A DNA stretch of 64,000 nucleotides from Argentina anserina. Lineage: Eukaryota > Streptophyta > Magnoliopsida > Rosales > Rosaceae. The stretch covers positions 23,002,001 to 23,066,000 of the forward strand of contig NC_065876.1 in NCBI RefSeq assembly GCF_933775445.1, in the 5' to 3' direction. A program made the position numbers and the translations under genes. Positions within the stretch are counted from its first letter, which is position 1, and the number at the start of each line of letters is the position of its first letter. The notes under the pieces are model-generated. The model saw nothing but the letters and a program-made list of their open reading frames with translations. It made no database searches and was not told where the DNA came from. Of the stretch, positions 11,401-23,684 are shown piece after piece.

Positions 11401-12489
11401 TTGAACTTAGCATGAATGATCAATATTTACAACTCGTTGTGGTTCTTAAATTGATCGTTTTGGGGTTATATGGGACTCAAATAACACTACATTATGAATT
11501 TGGCACTTCATATTTGGAAAACGAACATCAAAACGTCAAAATTAACGTCGTTTTGGTCTCCTTGGCCATTTCTAGCTACTGACGGCGTTTCCATAACATT
11601 TTTCCGGCATTTTACATACGTTTTCGGCCATTTTGACCGCCTTATGGCCTATTTTCGGCACTTTCCGGTTCATGCCGGCACTCCATGTCGGATATGAAGT
11701 CCGGCCTCCTAGCCGGCTAGATTTCGATCGCCAGCTGCCGATTTTCCGGTCACCGGTGCCACCAATTTTCCGGTGATTCTTTGTCGTTTTCTCGTTGTTT
11801 TTCCAGTATATTTCTAACATTCTTTATTGAAACGTTTTCCCGCCAAAGTTTCATTCAGATTTGAGCATATTTTTTGACATGGTTTTCTGATTATTTTTCT
11901 GGTTTTCTCCACGTCGTTTCATAGCTTAACCGGCTTTTATTATTAGTGACCACCCGCACCATTTGGATGGTTTCTTCTAGCATTCGTTTCCAACGTGTAA
12001 GTTGAAGAATGTAGTACTATTGTCATGCGATACACTCGATGAGATTGCACTTTATTTCATCTCTCCTCTTACAATATCCTTTGGCGTATCATATAGAGAA
12101 GTTCATCATGTCGTTGACTCTTAATTTATTTTGATGATGTCTAGCGGTGATCTCGAATGTCTTGCTAATTGCGTAACCACCCACACTGTCATATGGTGCA
12201 GGTAGTTGTTTTAAGGATCTCGTGTGTAGATTGTGTTTTATATCTTCGTGTCTTGCTATGATCTAAAATGTCATACATGCAATAAATTTTCATCTAGATA
12301 TTTATGTTGAGAATGGAGAGAAATCTCTTTGTCAAAAATTCAAAAATTGGTTGTACGCAGCCCTGTCGGTGCCCTGTAGCTTCCATGCAGCTGCCTTCAT
12401 GGCTCAGCAGCCCTGCAGCTACCATGCATCCTCTTCAACCCCTACACAGCCCCGCAGGCCCCCTTGCACGACCTTCTCACAAAACCTGC

Positions 12490-13680
12490 TTAATTGATGT
12501 CTCTTATTGTGAACCTTCTCATGTGAATGATCCAATTAAGCATAGCCCATTCTTACAACATATTCAAGATGACATTTGTGGACCTATTTAAGTAATTCAA
12601 CCAAGAATTCAGACCTTCTAAGTATATTATGGTATTGGTTGATGCAACGACACCTTGGTCATACATCGCCTTGCTATCCATAAAGAATACTGCATTTGCT
12701 AAAGTTTTTTGCTATGATCATCATACTAAGGGTTCACCACCTTTCTCATCCTCTCAAATCTATTCGATTGGATAAACGTTGGAGAGTTCACCTATAAGAT
12801 TTTTTATGATTACTACATGGGATCATCATTGAACATCTAATTCCTCATGTTCATTCACACAACGATCTAGCAGATGCTCGGGCTTGGTTATGAGTACTAA
12901 CCTCCCAGTTTTGCATGGGGATATGCAATGATGTTGCATGCAGCGACACTTATTCGCTTAAGACCCATAATAAACCAAGCGTTTAGTACATACAAGATGG
13001 TTACTGGATACGATCTCAACGTTCTTTTCACGAACGCCTATTTGGTTAAGTTGTTTATGTGCCTCAATTTTAATATCTCAATGGGTCTACATAAAATGAT
13101 TAAGTATTTTGGTTGGTTATGAATCACCAACACTTGTACGCTATTTCCAATTTAAAATCATATATCTTTATCTTGCGATATTTGCAGACGGTCCCTTTGG
13201 TGAGACATACTTCCCGTCGTTAGGGGAAGATATGGAATGCTCTCATTTCAATTGTAACGTCAGGAATTGTCGTGGTGTGGCACTATGTCTCATTAAGATC
13301 TCGCACTGCTATAAGTAAGCAAAAAGTGCAATGCATTATCGACCTCCATAAATTCAAAGATTTGATGATCAATGACTTTACCGATATTGCAAAAGTGACA
13401 AGACCACACTTAAATGTCATGATGTACCAGTAAGGTTGGAACTCCCGAAATATGGGAGAATTTCATATGACCTGGTCTTAACACCGTTGGCACCATCCCT
13501 GACAGTGGGAATGAAGCCGGCAATGACATCATCGTACACTGTGGTGTTATTGGCACCCCGTGGTGCAACGTGGAAGTTGCATTTGCACGAATTATGGTGG
13601 CAAATGCAAAGATTAACTATTAAGGGTCATAGCTTCGGTCTTGGCTCCTACCTAGATGAGGTGGAAACCATTATTCTCTA
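12490..13680 (+). pseudogene. Copia integrase remnant
   Basis: Frame-broken matches to copia integrase and the following linker can be read. They include DDICGPI near 12570, VLVDATT near 12635, MMLHAATLIRLRP at 12928, YESPTLVRYFQ near 13115, and a segment ending DFTDIAKVTR near 13385. The catalytic core is not continuous in any frame. The parallel region of the second copy is at 55140-56215. Confidence 0.7.
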
Positions 13681-14648
13681 GAATCAAAACTAAAAAGAAG
13701 CGAGGTATGTAGGCATAAATATTTTGCTCATCATCAAGAGATATTCTTGGAACATGTCTATCAACTAAGTTTTTGTGGGACGCTACAGACTAATTTTGTT
13801 GATGTTAGAGAAGAAAAGAAATCTCTTAAATTGACCGTAAGAAACACGCGCACGTGTTAATGGATTGATCTCTCATGATTGATGATGTATTCAGTTATGC
13901 TCTTATTCTGTTTTAAAGTATTAATGATGAGCAACTTGACCGAAGTAGAAAGAATCAATACATGTTGAACTAAACTTGTTATGTTAGTCTTTGTTCGTAA
14001 GTGTAATGAGAATGATGAAGCCATGCAACATTTATATGACTTATGGCGCAAAAATTGTCTCATTATCCTAGTATTGACTACGATGAGTTATATTATCTCG
14101 TTATGGACATAATTGCTTTTCGTTACTTGATCAATAGTAGTGTCCATGAAAACTGAATTGCAGCATATAATAGTGGTGATAGCATATCTGTAAATGCATC
14201 TTAACGCATATATGAAAGTGCCCAAAAGACCTTAATCGCTTGATTAAGTGCCTCTAAACCATGGAGAGCTTATGCCGTCAAATTGCGACGTTCGAGAGAA
14301 CGTAATACGATTGGTTGCAAGAACTTATACCTATATGTGTTCATATGAAAGCTAATTCTTAATTCTCTATTCCGTATAAGTATAGATGATGAAGATTCAA
14401 TGAGCTATAGATTCGTATATGTAAGTGTTGTCGAGACACTATTATTTCATTATGATGTTATTAACTATGCGTTTATGCATCGTCATTAGACTTTAATTAT
14501 TCTTTTGACATAGGTGTAGTTCTACACTTAGTGAACCAACACAAATCCTATCCACACCAATGTTGTCAGCAGCTCTAGCAACATCAATGTACGCCTTGGT
14601 GTAGTAGTCGACACTGACAACATACAGGATGTGTACGGTTCCGTCTCA

Positions 14649-14684
14649 GACCAATGAAGGACCAAAGTCAGTCCTTCATTGGTC
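14649..14684. repeat. Perfect 14-bp inverted repeat with 8-base loop
   Basis: GACCAATGAAGGAC at 14649-14662 is the exact reverse complement of GTCCTTCATTGGTC at 14671-14684. It lies in the 3' part of the truncated copia copy. The second copy keeps only part of this palindrome near 57215-57245, so it may have formed here by local duplication or mutation. Confidence 0.7.
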
Positions 14685-15498
14685 TATTCCCCCATTCCAT
14701 TATGAAAGATACATTGAATGTGACAAATCAGAATCTATTCAGTTTCGTAGGTCAACTTCAACGAGACCTACATGAGAACTCATTTGATAAAAAAATGGTG
14801 AATTTGGTACCTTTGGAAAGGTATGTGTGTCTAATTTCCAGGGACACTAACCATTCGATTATATCTGTCACATTGAGTGAGTTATGGTCATTTTAGCAAA
14901 GTATGACAATTCTATTCGGGAAGTTGCAGGTCAGTCAACTTAAACAGAGCACTGTGAACTACTCCGGTCGAATTAGATTGTGAGATTTATGTCACTAGAA
15001 GTCACATGTGTCTATTTTTTAGAAGTGTTTATGGATCACCCAACCCTATTATGACAAAGAAGTTATGGCCATCTAAGTGCGTGAGGGTCATTATACCTGC
15101 GAATTTGATTTTCATTGCAAACTCTTGTTTTGAGTTGTTATGCAATCTTGTTTCCTAAGATCTAAGCTTGTCTAAGCATGTATGATCTAAGGATATGTGG
15201 TGAGATTAATGATTAAGTATTAGCCCAAGACTATTTTTGATAAGCATGTAATGAACGTTGTATAAGTTGTTCTTCGTACTCCATGATTATGACACTAATC
15301 AGTGAGAGTTGTTTCATATACATCAAGGGGAGTCTACCTTACATATTGCTATCAAATGTAGATGGTGTGTTGTACTCTATTTCTCCTTCGATCAAGATTT
15401 TGTTTTTCACCCAGGAAGTTTTAATTTTGCTTGACAAGGTTTTTACCGAGACATCATTATGTACACCATGCAATCTAAGCATGCAATACAAATGGGAG

Positions 15499-15715
15499 TT
15501 TTCTTGGAGAATTATTATTATACTATTGTATGTGTCATAGCCTATTTAGGTTTCCTTATTAGAGTATATTATGTCTTAATGTAATAGATATGAATATCTG
15601 ATTATTCGGAATACTTTGTATGTAATGCATATATATAAGCCATAATATCAATCAATAAACGATTACGTTATGTTCCATTACGTTCTTATTATTTTAATTT
15701 CATTATCTTGCAACA
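15499..15715 (+). repeat. 3' LTR of the truncated copia element
   Basis: Preceded by the purine tract AAATGGGAG (15490-15498), this 217-bp block aligns with the LTR at 58058-58241 at its left half (GGAGAATTATTATTATACTATTG; then GGTTTCCTTATTAGAG). It ends in CAACA like the LTR ending at 26809. The initial TG has changed to TT. A TATATATAAG box lies near 15630. Confidence 0.72.
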
Positions 15716-18340
15716 AAGCTTTAATTAAAGGTGAAAAATTGGATTTTTGTTTAGAAAATCTAAAATTTGTGATTTAAATACCCATGAGAATGCTTTTGGT
15801 TAATTAAATATTGCCTCGCGGAGTAGATTTATGAGACGATTGAATTTCATAAACATAAAACTGAATTATTATGAACATGACCCAAAATATTAACTTAAAC
15901 GCATAAAATGATTAAGATTTGATGATAAAACACATAAAACTCATGTTTTTATTTGAATTTTTGTAAATATATATTTTAATGTCTATTTTACATTCTCATT
16001 AGTCAACATAAGTACTAAAGTGTCATATAAAATCTAATTTCATGTACTATTCTTTTTGAAATATTAGGAACTAAAATGTCTAACTAGCTATACCTCACGT
16101 ACCATAGAAGACAAAAACACAGAAACAAGCCTCCCATATTTTTGTCGAGGTACATGTGTTTGAATTAAACCCCAACAATCCTACCTCGTCGTTCCTGAAC
16201 GGCTGAACCCAATTGCACTTCACATAGAACACAATACTGTATGACGGAAAATAAGCCCATCATCTGTGTATTTGAGAGGAAGGATGAATCTGACACTAGT
16301 TTCTTTCTTCTTTTTTTCCCCCATGCTTTTTTTCATTATCACCGAAAACTGCAGAAGATCAGTAGACAGATCAGTACGAACATTTCGATTGGGAAACGTT
16401 ACAGAAAAACAAAGGCAGAGAAAAACGGCAGGTAATGTCGTTTTCAAACCAAGAATCTCCAACCAAAAAAACAATAATTAACAATCTAAAGGTTTCCATT
16501 GTTAAACGTTAACAGCTGCGAGGGTGTCACGTAATATTTAAATTAAACTCGGATGATGCTTTGACCCTGTTGCTTGATTATAAATTTGTTAAGAGCAGGG
16601 CAATAATCAATCCAAAGTTTATGTTTTGTTAAATCAAGGTGGTGGAGAAAATGATTGCAAACCAAACATGGGTCCCGAATCCTATGAAAGGAATCAATAT
16701 GATTAAAGCTTTGGCTTTGCTTTCTGCGAAGTGATTTTCCTAAATTACTGCCGCTGCTCTAAACCTCTATGCCTCACTCTCTTAGTTATAACTGTTAACA
16801 ATAGCATGTGTGCTCATCCGTCCTTAATTGTGTTTTAGGTGAGTGTGAGATGGTGGCATTGCATACATTCATTTTTCTTTTTGAGATGGTATCATTGATG
16901 TTGCTTGTTTCCGAGTATATATATATATGTATTGTGTAAGGAGCTTGGTTGTGTAGATTCCATGAACGTTATGAGGAAAATGAAGCTTTGGATTCATATC
17001 ATTTCTGTTCTAGCGTCATGTGCTTGTTGTAATGATTGGTAGGTAGTTGTAAAATATGGGTTTGGGATTATTATAGAGATTAATGTTTCACCATATATTA
17101 ATTTCCATGATGGTTCACATTTTAGAGATATGGTGAAAAAATATACAATATAAGGAGTTTGGTGGTAGTTTTCATGATATATTTAAGAAGAGGTTTAAGG
17201 TTCATATAATATTTTGTTTATGTGCATCGTGATACCATTGTGTATTTGTTATAATATATCGTTCGAATTTATAATATATATTGTAATCCAAAATTTATAC
17301 ATAATGTTTCACAATTCAAGGTTCGGTCAAATGATGTTTTTTTTTCGACCAAAAAAACATGAAAGGATCTTTTGAGACCTAAACTTTTAAACCTAAAAGG
17401 AATCTAATTTCAAAAAAAAATCATTATTGACCCTTATACAGGTGAATTTAGCAGTTATATATATTTCAAATTTCCCAGCTATCTAAAAATAAAAAAGAAG
17501 AACACAGCATTACTTTCTAAGATTGTGGTCTCTAGACACTAGATACATAGTGACAGACTTGATTCTTTGTGTTTTAATTAACTGTGGCGCTATGAACCTG
17601 CAGACTCTGCTAGGAAACAAGAACACATTAAACTACTATTCAACAACAACTGGAAAGTCTTTTCCAGAATACTCCATCATCATGTAAGATATTGAATTTA
17701 GACGACAAATACAACCAGTCAATGCTTCCTCAAGCATATCCAACTAAAGGTAGACGACCTCGGCAGCTACATATTTTTAAGAACCATCACTCAATCAAGC
17801 CTGTATTATTAGTTCAACACTCGCTTTCAAGGCCTAACACATCACTCATGCCTCCTATTTTCATCGAACTTGCCTGAAGCTAACGCTAAAATCTACCTTC
17901 AAACGCGTAAGCAGTTAAAGATTGGGACACATGAAAAATGAATATAATTATCAAAATAGATAGACAGGACCACAGACAACAACGTAAAACAGACCAAACA
18001 GATATAAAGGAAGGGAATGAAGGCACCAACCAAATTTACACAAAGTTTACAGGCAAAGAGTATCAAGAATAGAAACAAGAGTTTGTGCCCCAAGTCCATA
18101 CACATGTCCCCATCCCTAAACATATATACTTCAAATGTTTTCCCCCACCACAGGGGCATCCAATCCTTCCAAAAAGTCCAAAACAAAATAACAAATATCA
18201 TTCTCCCCATTACCCTAGAACAAATATGAATCCCAGACTCCTTTTACTTCTTTCATTCCAAAAATAAAACGAAAAATATAAATATCAACAACCAAAAGAA
18301 CAAAAAATTAACCCTGTATTTAAATAGCAAAGAACCACTG
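15716..18340. other. Intergenic DNA, no gene recognised
   Basis: AT-rich sequence with short open frames that resemble nothing I know. There is a short TA run near 16917-16928. The right end (about 18300-18440) is the 3' untranslated region of the patellin gene. The stretch 17690-18300 has several overlapping small frames on both strands with no codon-like constraint. Confidence 0.4.
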
Positions 18341-18346
18341 TTTATT
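18341..18346 (-). terminator. Polyadenylation signal of the patellin gene
   Basis: TTTATT on the plus strand is AATAAA on the minus strand, about 100 bases beyond the stop codon at 18444. This is a usual distance for a plant near-upstream element. Confidence 0.6.
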
Positions 18347-18443
18347 TCGGAGTACTATCACTTTGTGCTGTCTTGTATTTGATCGGACATGTCGGCCCCC
18401 AAGACAGCTAGGAATGAAGACTATTTCATCAGCAAGCTTTCTT

Positions 18444-20661
18444 TTAATAAGAGACGGGCTTGGTCTTGGACCTGTAGAGGAGCTTCTTCTTCTTGGAGCT
18501 TTGGTTATCAATGGTGAGCACAACCTTCCCTGCCTCGCCGATCTTGAAGCTGTTTGTGATCACTGGCTCATCGGTTGGGGCAACCTTTCTGGTCTTTTGC
18601 AATATAATTGTGTAACCATCCTCAGCACTTGGCACAAACTCGGCGCCGTAGCTCACATCCCAAGCCACCACTCTAAGTTCCCAAACAAGAACCCCACTCT
18701 GCGATTCCAACAACAACCCCATAAGCTTTAGACTCAACAAAACCCAAATGCCACCCTGGAAATGTATATAATCAACTCAATTACATGGACAAGGATATAC
18801 CTCAGAAACTGGGATTTCAACGGTGTGCTTGCAGGCTGGTTTAACAGTAACATCAGTGACAGGGTCAGCTGTGGTGAATTCACACTCGCCATCCTTGCTT
18901 AGGCCACCATATTGAACTGGCACATGTTCTGGGGCTATGTATCTGTTTATCATAATTCATATGCAAAGCAACAAAATACAATTATGCACAAGCCTAAAAC
19001 GGACAAAAACTGTGAATACAATTATAGTGTCACTTACTTGAATAGGGTTTCTGCAGATTTGGATGGACCAGCAAAAACAAACTTGCTCTTGGTCCTCTGG
19101 GTTAGGAAGGGGCTGATCATCCTATTGAATGCAAGGTACCACCATGGGACATTGATAAATACCTTCAAAACCCAAAACCCCAATATCAAATTAGCTATAA
19201 TTGAACCCAGAGGACAAAACGGCAAAACGGCAACACCCCAAAGTAAAACTAGCTATAATTGAACCAGAAATCAATCGTCACCTTCAAAACCCTGAAACAT
19301 CAAATTTGCTATAACTGAACAAGAAATCCAAAAGTCAATCTACGTAACCATCGACATGACAGCAAGATATTAAATACCTGTTTGGCAACGAACTCAGGGT
19401 AGTTGTCCTGAAGCAATTGAAGGGCCTGGTTGGTGACCTGGTTGTGCAACCTATTAAGGAGTCCGGGAGAGTTTTTGAGATCGTTGACCTGAACGATAGT
19501 GGAGATTCCGGTAGGGTTGAAGTCGAATTTTCTGATGCTCTTCTCCAAGAACTGAATCCTCCACTTGATGAACTTGGACCGTTTCTCTTCATCAGTGAAG
19601 GTGTTCTGGTACAGCTCCTTGTTTTGAAACTCACCAAAAACGTTGTAGCAGACAGAGTGGCCTTCCTTATCGACACCGTGAGTGAACACCACCTTCTCCC
19701 AGTGGCTTCCGAGATCCTCCTCCAACAGAGCATCGATTTCAAACTCCTTGCGCCACCTCACAGTGTTCTTGATCATGGTGAAGGCATCCTTCACCTTATA
19801 ATCCCTAGCCCTCAGGAACTTCAACAGAATGACATCGCTCCTTTCGTCACCAAGAATTGGGATTCCGAAGATGTAGACCTCCTCTGGCTCCACCGGAGCA
19901 GCCGCCGGGGCTTCTTCAGTTTCTGTTTTGCACTCCTCTGCCGGAGCCGGAGTCGCCTCGATTGCCACCTCCGCCTCTTTGGCTGGCTCCTCAGTCGTCG
20001 CCTCCGGAGTAGGGACAGCAGCAACTATGGTCTCCTCAATCGCCTCCACAGTCTTGGCGCCGTCATCGTCAACTTTAGTAACAGTCTCAACCACCTCAGC
20101 CACAACGACGGTCTCCTCTTCTTTCACTTCCTCCGGCTTCACCTCCTCAGCCTTGGAAGCTTCAGGAGCTTCTTCAGTTTTAACCTCCTCAGTTTTTGGG
20201 GCCTCTACTTCGCAAATAGGGGCAGGGGCCTCAGGCTCAGCCGCCTTCTCTTCCTCCTTCTCTTCCTTCTTCTCTTCCTCCACAACTGGCTTCTCCTCCT
20301 CCTCCTTAACCGGCGGCGGCGTCGGCGGAGTAGTGAACTCGTGCTTGTTCAACGCTTCCTGGATCAACTGCTTGAGTTCGTCCAGAGCCTTCTTCTGCGG
20401 CTCCGGCAACTCACTAACCACGTAGGTCTCCTCCTTGAAAGAAACAGACTGCGCTATGATTTTAGGATCAACCTCCTCCTCAGCCTTGGCAGGCTTCTCC
20501 GCCTCCTTCTCAGCCACCTCCTCAGCCTTGGCCTCCGGCTCCGGTATTGCTTCCTTCCCGGTCACATCCTTCTCGGCAGGCGGCGCCTCCGACTCCACCA
20601 CCGCCACCTCACACGGCGCTTCCACCGCAGAGGCCGCAGGCTTCTCGTGCTCCTCAGCCAT
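18444..20661 (-). CDS. PATL: Patellin (Sec14/GOLD phosphoinositide-binding protein), 4 exons, 601 aa
   Basis: Exons on the minus strand are 20661-19378, 19162-19038, 18942-18801 and 18698-18444; every intron is GT-AG and the joined length is 1806 bases with no stop before the end. Residues 1 to about 260 are acidic, rich in E, K, A and P, as in patellins. Around 265-300 comes the CRAL-TRIO N segment (GDERSDVILLKFLRARDYKV). The Sec14 lipid-binding fold follows to about 480 (HSVCYNVFGEF; VPWWYLAFNRMISPFL), then a C-terminal GOLD domain (about 490-600) ending KTKPVSY. Patellins bind phosphoinositides and act at the plasma membrane, endosomes and cell plate. The start is the first ATG of the long exon. 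Exon 1 is open on the other strand as well (19417-20667) because of its biased codon use; that is a shadow. The exact paralogue (PATL3, 4 or 5 type) cannot be set by eye. Confidence 0.95.
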
Positions 20662-20960
20662 GTATAACGGTTATACCGGCAAAAGAGATATCGAGAGAGA
20701 GACAGAGAGAGGGGGGGTTTGAAATGAAGGATGGAAGTAGTGGAGGTTGAGGGGTTTGTAGAAGAAGAAGAAGAAGAGGAGGAAGAAGGGGTAGTTGATG
20801 TGGGTGTTGTCTATTGAGAGAACCAGTCTGTCAGACCAGTTTGCCAGCTAAGTACTAACACACCCCCTCTCCACTTCTTCTTCTCATCGTGGGCTCCACC
20901 ACTACTCTCTCTCTCTCTCTCTCTGTTTCTTCGAACACCGTGTACTTTGCGAACAATATC
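20662..20960 (-). promoter_or_regulatory. 5' leader and proximal promoter of the patellin gene
   Basis: On the minus strand this region is rich in pyrimidines: a CTTCTT run (plus GAA repeats, 20763-20792) and TCTCTC near 20688-20713. A CT run on the plus strand lies at 20906-20924. Such Y-patch and CT microsatellites are usual in plant core promoters and leaders. No clear TATA box was found. Confidence 0.45.
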
Positions 20961-21512
20961 ACTGTCACACCTCCCCTGCCCTGCGCTCTGATTTTTATTC
21001 TGGATAATTAATTTTCTCTGCTTATGGAGGTGATGTCATAATAATGGGGAAGAAAAATTCTGGTTTATCCTCTTGTGAAGCTAATAGGACAGCACTCAAC
21101 TGTTTTAAGAATTGATTTAGCCGTGGAACTCCGCAACTTGTTCATCTTAATGTCATGTTTAAAAGTATGCCTTTGAACTTCTAGAGGAATTAATAACAAC
21201 TACTGAGTACTGACGAAGATGTTACGATACTTGAGAGAGGCTAAACGTGACTACTAATTCTGTATTTGTCATCAAATTTAGAATTGAGTAGAGAATTATA
21301 CTCAAACTTGATTAGACAATTTTTCTTTGTTCGAATTTTATGTTTGTTACTTTGTTAGTTTAAAAACTTTAGAAATGCATGTACGAAAAAAAATGAAACC
21401 TAAAATAACGAGCGCCACTTATATAATAAAATATCAACATGAAACTGAATTAAAACTCATTTTACAATTTTGAGAAAAGTGTTATCATTTTTTAAGATGG
21501 GCTAAGATCAAG
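20961..21512. other. Intergenic DNA, nothing recognised
   Basis: AT-rich, with no coding frame and no repeat visible to me. It probably includes distal promoter sequence of the patellin gene. Confidence 0.35.
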
Positions 21513-22413
21513 GAAAATGATTTTTGAACTGTTCAAAAACCCTATCAAGAGAGAATTCTCTCTCCACATAGAGGCGTGTTTCCCTCTCAGACCAGATAGC
21601 TTCATCCGGCAGCAACCCATGCATTTGGGGTGGAATCTAGCCTCACCAATGTCGAGCGGTTTGTTTGCTAGACAAGGATTCATTTAAAATAGCTCTCAAA
21701 GGGTCTGTGTGAGGGGTCCTTTCAACGTTCATAGAAAGATGGCTCCACTTGGATCTATGATCACGTTCTAACCTTGTGGAGAGAGTGTTGTGGGGACTCA
21801 TATTGGTTGGGTTCGATGACAAGTTTTGCCGACACATGGAGGAGGGATTTTGGCATACTCTGATGCGTCCTTTGTTGAGTTCTCAGTGGCGGTGGCTCGT
21901 AGTGAGGGTGCAAAGCTCCATGGCGGCGATAGTGGCAAAACTTGGCGGCGGCGCGGCAATAAGAGGCTCGAGGTGTCGGCATTGGCGGCAGTGTACAATA
22001 GGTCGGTGTGTGGATTGAGGTTGAAATAGGGTTGCTTTTTGTGGGCTTGGTGGATTTCCATTCATGGACTAGCTACCTTATGCTTTCTAGGTTTTATTTT
22101 TATCATTTGTCATGTATACTTGTTCCTTAGGTAGCACATGATTTAACTCAATGCACTAGTATTGATGTATACCATTGAGGTCTTAGGCTGATATATTACT
22201 GGGTTACTTTATGTTGTTTCTATTGATCAAGCGTAGTAGTAGTAGTCTAGTTTAGACTTTAATATGAGTTTATCTCCCACTTGACCAGGCATAAGGTTTG
22301 TATTAGAGTTTTTTTCTTTCATAACTATCGGTAATTGTATGTCTCAGCCGTATAGGCGACTTACCTAATGGAATATATCGATTTTCTTTTTTAAAAAATG
22401 AAGAAAATGATTT
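21513..22413 (+). mobile_element. 5'-truncated LINE-like retroposon with target-site duplication
   Basis: GAAAATGATTT occurs at 21513-21523 and again at 22403-22413, flanking an insert of about 880 bp. The insert ends in a T-rich then A-rich tail (TTTTTTAAAAAATGAA), the usual 3' end of a non-LTR retroposon. No reverse transcriptase is readable in it, so it is either a severely truncated LINE or a non-coding retroposon. The internal segment 21760-22030 is GC-richer and open in several frames on both strands, with no recognisable protein. Confidence 0.6.
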
Positions 22414-23684
22414 ATGAATAGTCCCAAGTTGGATAAATAAATTAAACAAACCCTAACTTATTCACTGAAAAGTTTATTGTGGAATCCAATATTTGTATGT
22501 TGAAGGAGTGTGGTAAAAATGGCCAGGAAGGGATGTTTTGTCTTTGCACATGCAATGGAAAATTTGGAGGCCACTAATCCCTCATATGTGGAAAAAGTTG
22601 GTAGAACCAATGACTTATTTGATGCCTAGTTTCCTTTAAAAAAATAAATAGTCCAAAACCTAAATTTACAGATAAGATCAATGCCCATTTTGGCTGTCAC
22701 AATTATTCTTTGTCACATATCATAATCTTTTTCTTTTCTTCCAAGAAACTAAAATAGTCATAGTAAAAAAAAAAGAAAAAAAGAAATAGCCGTCGTCTAT
22801 ATTTTTTTTCTGAGGAGAAAATAAAATCAATGAGCCTTGCAAACCTGAGAGAGAAACCGCTAAGCACGTTTCAATGGGAAAGACGGAAAAAATAGGGAGT
22901 GACAGAGCTGTCAAGGAGAATAAGAACCCAACCAACCAGGGCCGAGAGGAGAAGCGAAACCATGGTGTGGTTACCAGGTGGCGTGCTTTCAGTGAGTCTG
23001 ATTGGAACAGGCTGTCATAGGATCATATGTGATTCTAGGGGCTTTTAATTCTCCTTGACAACATCGACGACGCCGGCCGAGAGAGAGAGAGAGAGACGGG
23101 GGCAATTTTTGTCCTTTTGATTTTGAAAAATTCTTAGACGGGGACTTCCCCACCACGTGGCCGTAGGAAAGTCCAATCAAAATTCACTATTTTATTGTTC
23201 AGTTTCCATTTAGCCCTCATTTTAATAATTTTTATACCCAAAACACCCCTGCTGTGTTTTTATTGGAGAGCCCACCGCCACATTCGTCTCACAACAGAAT
23301 TTCTCTTTGATTTTTCTTGAGTGTGAGCTTGTGGGGTCTCGTTGTTCTGTGGGGCCCAGGTCCAATAAGTTTTTTGTTGGCCCGTTGTTTCTTCCTGTCT
23401 CTTTCTTTCCGTTTGTATTTAAAATGGAAACCTATTTCTACTTTTTTCTTTTCCTTTTGGGTTCTTTGAGATTTTGGAGTCTTTTCAACGTGTTCAACCG
23501 AATTTTGAAAAAAAAAAGAAAAGAATTTTGTTTATTATTGTTGCAATTCGTATAATCGGGAAAAAATCCAAGTGCATTTTGAACTGCTGCCAAGTATCGA
23601 GTCCAGATTATTTGATAACTTGTTTGGTGTTACAGGGTACAAAAATAAATGAGATTATGTAGCACATTGTTCTCTTTCTAAAGC
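22414..23684. other. Intergenic DNA, no gene recognised
   Basis: Contains a GA run at 23079-23096 and a CCACGTGG G-box-like palindrome near 23153, set in sequence that could be an old promoter. The short frames at 22720-22935 and 23307-23662 are low-complexity and unsupported. Confidence 0.35.

Larger units (their letters stand above)
11385..15715 (+). mobile_element. 5'-truncated, decayed copia element (same family as 51714-58241)
   Basis: Sequence from about 11385 tracks that at 53690-58241 in the same order and orientation: a non-coding block, the integrase region, remnants of reverse transcriptase, a shared 3' segment, then an LTR. The left LTR and leader are missing; the element starts directly at the broken end of the RPC2 pseudogene. 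Many indels and stops show that it is old. It is clearly more diverged than the second copy is between its own LTRs. Confidence 0.8.

Noticed and set aside
18363..18731. Plus-strand frame opposite the last patellin exon
   Set aside because: It is a shadow: the minus strand encodes the GOLD domain end of patellin here with proper splice sites.
19417..20667. 416-codon open frame on the plus strand opposite patellin exon 1
   Set aside because: It is leucine/arginine/serine-rich mirror coding of the glutamate/lysine/alanine-rich patellin N-terminus; the minus strand gives a complete spliced gene with known domains.
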